Source: Polychytrium aggregatum
Taxonomy: Eukaryota; Chytridiomycota; Chytridiomycetes; Polychytriales
Assembly (NCBI RefSeq): GCF_025602895.1
Contig: NW_026516366.1
Coordinates: 18,573-82,572, forward strand
DNA length: 64,000 nucleotides
Reading direction: 5' to 3'
Part shown: piece by piece, positions 57,419-64,000 of the stretch
Numbering within the stretch: the stretch's first letter is position 1
How the letters are laid out: each line of letters opens with the position of its first letter
The notes under the pieces: model-generated
What the model was told of the DNA's origin: nothing
The model's input: only the letters and a program-made list of their open reading frames with translations
Databases searched by the model: none
Made by a program: the position numbers and the translations under genes

Positions 57419-59783
57419 TCACTGGCTGGGCAGGTACTTGTACGGATTGAGGATGCCCTTGGGATCAAACAGATCCTTGATCTTCTTCATGTACGCAATC
57501 ATCTCCGGCGACTTGGAGTAGCCGAGGTAGTCGGCCTTCATGAGGCCCAGGCCGTGCTCGGCAGAGATACTGCCGTGCTTTCCGCCGGTCCACTCGTACA
57601 CATACGGCTCGATGGCCTTCTCCACAGACTTGGAGTAGTGCGACGTGACAATATTCAGATGCAGGTTGCCGTCGCCAATGTGTCCAAAGCCGACGACGTG
57701 CTTGACCGGCGAGGCTTCGGAGGCGCCCGGGTTGGCCGGGTCGTAGAAGCCCTTCTCCTGCAGACGCACACGCATAGTCTCTACCAGTTCGTAGAAGGAC
57801 GGCACCGGCATCGAGAGATCGTACTTGAAGTTGGCGCCTTCCTTGACACAGGCCTCCGAGATGGACTCGCGGATGCTCCAGAAGGCATGCATCTGCGTGC
57901 TATCCTGGGCCAGGACACCGTCCTCGATGATGCCGTCCTCCATGAGGTTCTCGAGGAAAGAGGCCAGCTTTTCGTCGTCGTGCTCCTTGTTCGAGCCCGA
58001 GGTCTCAATCAGGACATAGCACGGCGCCGTTTGCGAGAAGGGGTCACGGATATGGAGGTGCTTCTGGACGAGGCTGAAGGAGGCCGAGTCAAAGAACTCA
58101 TAGGCCGAGAGGATCTCGGAGAGGTTGGACTTTGCGCGCTTGAAAGCCTCCTGGACGGCGTTAAAGTCCTTGAGAGCAAACATGGCTGATTCGCCGCGGC
58201 ACAGGCGACGGGCAGCGTGTCGCAGCAATGGGATCAGTGGCTCGATGTCAATATCGAAGATGGATACAGCGGCAAGCTGATCTGCACTACCACCAGCTGC
58301 AGGACAGAACACCAGGCGAGATCGGATGTCGGGGGAGGGGCCAGGAAGATGACGGTGCACCGGAAACTTGGATCGGGAGGAAGTTCAAAGAAACCACGGC
58401 CATCGATACTCACCGACATTGACGGCCGAGCTGCGCTTGGGAGTCAGAATTGAAACCTTGGTGATCATGCCGAGGACGCCCTCGGAGCCCACAAACAGAT
58501 GCTTGAGGTCCAGGCCCGTGTTGTCCTTTCTCAAGGGCTTGCCCAGTTCCATCAGGGATCCGTCGGCAGTGGCGACCTCCAGGGACAGAACGGTGCCATG
58601 GAGGGAGCCATATCGCAGGAGACGAATGCCGCCAGCGTTGGTGGCGACGTTACCGCCGATGTGGCAGCTGCCCTTGGCACCGAGGTCTATCGAGCGACAT
58701 TGGGTCGAGCAGGCGCAGTTAAAGGACGGGCGGGTGTGTTCACGGACGGGTATTAAATGCGTTTACAGCAAAGGCACATACCCAGGGGCATCATGTAACC
58801 CTTTTCGGCGAGCCAGTCGTCCAGCTTCTCGAGCACACAGCCAGCCTGGCAGGTCAGGATGCCCGAGACTTCGTCAAACGATTCAATCTCGTTCATGAGT
58901 TGGGTGCTGATGACGATTTCGTCAAACACGGGCACGCTTCCTCCGACAAGCCCTGGCAGTGGATGCACATTGGGGTGAGCGTTGGAGTGTGCAACGTGTG
59001 CCGCCCGTCAAAGAGGTAATTGGGTGGTATTTGCATGGTGGACCTCAACGAGATGTCGTATTTGCATGGTGGACCTCAACGAGATGTCGTATTCGCACGA
59101 TGGGCCTCAACGAGAGCACTCACGCAAGAGTGTTCATCGCACTGTGTGCCTCGCATGCACCGAGGTGACAGTACATGGCCACAGGGAACTCACCGGTATT
59201 GCCGCCCTGTGGGACTACGGCAAGAGACTGCGAGTTGCAGTACTTGAGAATGTCGGCCACCTGCTGGGAGGTCTTGGGACGCAGCACGACGGTGGTCTTT
59301 CCGCGGTACTTTCGGAGCCAGTCCTGAGGGAAATCGAGAGCCAGTCCGCAGCGCATTTGATTAGAGCCGTCAGCGTCGTGCTTTTCCTGGCACTCGCTCG
59401 CCTCTGTGCACGATCGAATTCGATCGAGATTTGCTTGCAAAGGCCGAACGTGTGGATACCTCGTTGAACGGCTCGATTTCGTCCTTGTCGGTCAGAACGC
59501 CTTGCGGACCGATGATGGATCGGAAGTGCTCCAGGTCCTGGCTATCCACAGCCTTGAACTTTGGATTGCGCTTCAGCTGAGGGAACTTGTCGACGGTGTA
59601 CAGCTTTCCATCGGCACCACCGAGGATGGCCGGGGAGGTCGAGAAGAGCCGGGTCGTCGGCACAGGAGCGAGCGAAGGATATGCAGCAGCAGCGGTTTGC
59701 GCCGCGAGCTGGAGGACCCTCAGAGGGGCCGGACGTCTGGCCAGGCGGATCGCCAACTGGGAAGAGAGTGACTTGCACAACAT
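57419..59783 (-). CDS. D-2-hydroxyglutarate dehydrogenase, FAD-linked, mitochondrial (D2HGDH/Dld2 type)
   Basis: Five exons: 59460-59783, 59194-59323, 58782-58952, 58414-58686, 57419-58185; 1665 nt, 554 residues. The presequence is Arg/Ala-rich ([18 protein letters not shown]). The FAD-binding PCMH domain contains [60 protein letters not shown] and [20 protein letters not shown]. The C-terminal domain has [35 protein letters not shown] and [15 protein letters not shown]; that last ending and the WTGGKHGS segment fit D2HGDH/Dld2 better than cytochrome D-lactate dehydrogenase. It oxidises D-2-hydroxyglutarate to 2-oxoglutarate, passing electrons to the respiratory chain. Intron 2 contains a 31-bp repeat. 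Confidence 0.92.
59029..59116. repeat. 31-bp tandem repeat in a D2HGDH intron
   Basis: Nearly three copies of a 31-bp unit containing catggtggacctcaacgaga then tgtcgta. The third copy has diverged. It is entirely intronic (between 58952 and 59194). Confidence 0.85.
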
Positions 59784-60424
59784 GACGGCTGGATCTTTGA
59801 TGGAGAGCGGCGATGGCAGAGCAGCAACCTGTGCCAGCAGCGATGAAGCACCCGCAAATCAAACGTCAGCGTGGTCGATACGCCCTGGTGGCCGCCGGTA
59901 CACTGCGGCCGGCCTGTGTATTGATGCTCTGGGCCGTGGACCGACGCACGATGGTCCCTGGACACATACCGAGCCGGGCAGGATCAGGTCGAAGGACGCT
60001 GCGGGTTGCCTGGCAAAAGCAAAAACGATGATAGCGGCGGATGTTCTGCGGCTGATTGGCAGGGCCAGGAACCTTATCGGTCACGTGCGTGATGCAGGCG
60101 GATGTGACTGGCTCTGACAATGCCGGCGACATGCAGCGACGCAGGTCGCCGATGAGCAGGCCGACAGACGCCGGGGACGCAATTGCGTTTAAAGATGGGA
60201 TGTATTGGGAAGGCGATGGGATATTACAGAGGCACAAAGAGGGCAGTGCGGATGGGCATGGCCACGGCTCCCGGTCTAAATTCTCCAGATCGCGCTGAGC
60301 ACCAGCCTGGCCAGGACAGCGTTTTGGGGATGTGGTGGCGGAGCACCGTCAGTTCCAGACAGTCGGCGAGCACGGCCATGGAGTCGAGAGGACCGATGGC
60401 GCGTAGTCGTAGGGGGAGAGATGC
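59784..60424. other. Intergenic region D2HGDH promoter / hsp10 3' end
   Basis: 641 bp upstream of the D2HGDH start and downstream of the hsp10 stop. No repeat, RNA or gene recognised. Confidence 0.5.
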
Positions 60425-61164
60425 TTATTTTTCAAGGAGCTTGGCCAAGATCTCGTTATCGCGGTACAGAAGGTACTCCTCGCTGCCGAGCTTGACGGTG
60501 TTGCCGCCAAAGGGAGGAAGCAGGATGCGATCGCCCTCCTTGACAGAGCAGGGGTGGGTGACTCCGTTCTATTGGTGCAGGGTTGGAGAGATGGGTTAGA
60601 CCAGCGGTGAGAGCGTGTATCCGTGGTTCAAGCGGATCTGGGGCATGTCGCCCATGATCTGGGCCGGCCTGAATGACCCAGGGCAACGGGAACGGAGAGA
60701 GCGTACCTTGTCAGGGGCACCGGGGCCGACAGCCATGACAATGCCCTCGTTGAGGGTCTCCTGGGCCTTCTCGGGGATGAAGATACCCGAGGCAGTGCGC
60801 TCCTGGGCCTTGATGCGCTGGACCAGGACACGGTCGAGGAGAGGAATGATGCGCTTGATGGTGGACTGGTGTCAGCCGATCGGATGCCGGAGCAGATCAG
60901 ATATCGCGGAGAGGGGAGACGAAGGCAGTTGCATCGACAGATCCGTGGCAGTTGGGCGATGATGGTGATGGATCGGTTGAGAGGTGAGTTGGCCGACGGA
61001 CAATTCCACCAGGACAAGCCCGGATCGGCAAGATCGGATGGACAAGATCAGCCAGCAGTCGCGGTCGACAGAATCCGTCAGCATATGCTCGGCAAGACCA
61101 GCCAGCACACGTGCTCGGGGAACAGCGACAGGTTCGATCGGGCAGCAGCGCAGGCACTCACCAT
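60425..61164 (-). CDS. HSP10: Mitochondrial co-chaperonin HSP10 (GroES family)
   Basis: Three coding exons on the minus strand: 61162-61164 (only the ATG), 60707-60865, 60425-60568; 306 nt, 101 residues, exactly the family length. Splicing ATG|GTGAGT to CACCAG|TCC gives MSTIKRIIPLLDRVLVQRIK. Further family motifs: SGIFIPEKAQETLNEGIVMA (IF-P-K mobile-loop region), VGPGAPDKNG, VKEGDRILLPPFGGNTVKL and EYLLYRDNEILAKL. It caps the HSP60 chamber in the mitochondrial matrix. The start is fixed by the family N-terminus and the strong context gccgccATG. No other in-frame Met lies upstream. It diverges from HSP60 with 575 bp between the start codons. Confidence 0.95.
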
Positions 61165-61293
61165 GGCGGCGGATGCTGTTGGGCAGGACGATCTGGGAGA
61201 CGGCGAGACGAGCCCGATCGAAAAGCAAACCAGGCCGAAATTTATGCCAGGCGCGCAGCCCAGGCCCGCGGACAAACCCGAGTGCGGCACTGG

Positions 61294-61316
61294 TTCTGTG
61301 GGGTTCTCTGGCATTC
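61294..61316 (+). promoter_or_regulatory. Candidate step-type heat-shock element
   Basis: TTC at 61294-61296, 61304-61306 and 61314-61316: three units with a 10-bp period, the spacing described for step-type heat-shock elements bound by HSF1. A fourth TTC at 61330 is out of register. Location in a chaperonin promoter supports it, but TTC is a short word. Confidence 0.45.
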
Positions 61317-61375
61317 CAAACGGAGGGCGTTCCGTCCGCAAAACCGCCGCCGTCCCGGGGCGTGGTCCGGGAGAG

Positions 61376-61438
61376 GCGAGACGCGGGCGAGACGCGGGCG
61401 AGATGCAGGGCGAGATGCAGGGCGAGACGGCACGTGCG
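61376..61438 (+). repeat. Left arm of 63-bp inverted repeat with five GCGAGAYG boxes
   Basis: Boxes GCGAGACG, GCGAGACG, GCGAGATG, GCGAGATG and GCGAGACG start at 61376, 61387, 61398, 61410 and 61422 (spacing 11, 11, 12, 12). The arm aligns without gaps to the reverse complement of 61515-61577 with 55 of 63 matches. Confidence 0.95.
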
Positions 61439-61514
61439 TCGCCAGCACGCACACACACATGCGCGCCCCACAGCGACAGTGCGCGGCCGAACAGCGCCGC
61501 GGCTGCGCATGCTG

Positions 61515-61577
61515 CGCACGAGCCGTCTCGCTCCCCATCTCGCCATCCATCTCGCCTGCGTCTCGCCCACGTCTCGC
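61515..61577 (-). repeat. Right arm of 63-bp inverted repeat
   Basis: Reverse complement of the left arm at 55 of 63 positions, no gaps. All five boxes are conserved and in mirror order, so the spacing read outwards from the centre is 12, 12, 11, 11 on both sides. The 76-nt spacer (61439-61514) is GC-rich. Confidence 0.95.
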
Positions 61578-61640
61578 GCAGCCAGCGAGACGTTTTTTCT
61601 TCCGCCCTTCCGCGGATCCATGCAAGTCGCCCAAACATAA

Positions 61641-64000
<2,360 letters not shown>

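Overview
The window is nuclear DNA from a GC-rich, intron-rich eukaryote, most likely a zoosporic (flagellated) early-diverging fungus such as a chytrid. A chitin synthase with the QRRRW signature and a Noc1/Mak21 ribosome-assembly factor point to fungi. A TMEM237-like ciliary transition-zone protein points to a lineage that still builds a flagellum. Genes carry short GT-AG introns (about 60-200 nt, often with a CTAAC-like branch site), and codons favour C or G at the third position. There are no operons, no CRISPR array and no recognisable transposon. Species assignment is inference.

Layout. 1-8.3 kb: a Yar1-like ankyrin protein (+), a small uncertain two-exon gene (+), a TMEM237-like membrane protein (-) and a Sel1-repeat protein (+). 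8.7 kb: tRNA-Leu(AAG) (-). 9.8-15.3 kb: mitochondrial 3-hydroxyisobutyrate dehydrogenase (+), a mitochondrial LdhA-type D-2-hydroxyacid dehydrogenase (-) divergent from replication protein A subunit 3 (+), and an I78-type protease inhibitor (-). 15.3-18.7 kb: gene-poor, with a doubtful Thr/Ser-repeat membrane protein (-). 18.7-32.6 kb: a 2328-residue DDT/WHIM chromatin factor (+) and an 18-exon chitin synthase (+). 33-46 kb: DUF676 lipase (-), a putative PP1 glycogen-targeting subunit (-), an orphan protein (+) and a PKA-type AGC kinase (-). 46.9-59.8 kb: 3-methylcrotonyl-CoA carboxylase biotin subunit (+, 17 exons), Noc1/CEBPZ (-) and D-2-hydroxyglutarate dehydrogenase (-). 60.4-64 kb: hsp10 (-) and hsp60 (+), head to head; hsp60 runs off the end.

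Shared roles. Several products are mitochondrial enzymes of branched-chain amino-acid and 2-hydroxyacid metabolism: HIBADH (valine), MCC alpha (leucine), D-LDH-like and D2HGDH. HSP10 and HSP60 form the mitochondrial chaperonin and appear to share a compact divergent promoter. Chitin synthase, the PP1-like subunit and the PKA-like kinase concern the cell wall and glycogen signalling. Yar1-like and Noc1 proteins concern ribosome biogenesis.

Most notable signals: (1) a 63-bp, 87% inverted repeat midway between hsp10 and hsp60, each arm holding five GCGAGAYG boxes at 11-12 bp spacing in mirror order; (2) minisatellites with a period of about 10 bp in introns of at least three genes; (3) hsp60 carries an apparent 1-nt loss and an internal deletion near its 3' end; (4) the TMEM237 homologue; (5) the coding part of hsp10 exon 1 is only the ATG. 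Exon-intron models were built by eye from splice signals, frame and conserved protein motifs. For most multi-exon genes the phases and total lengths were checked to be consistent.
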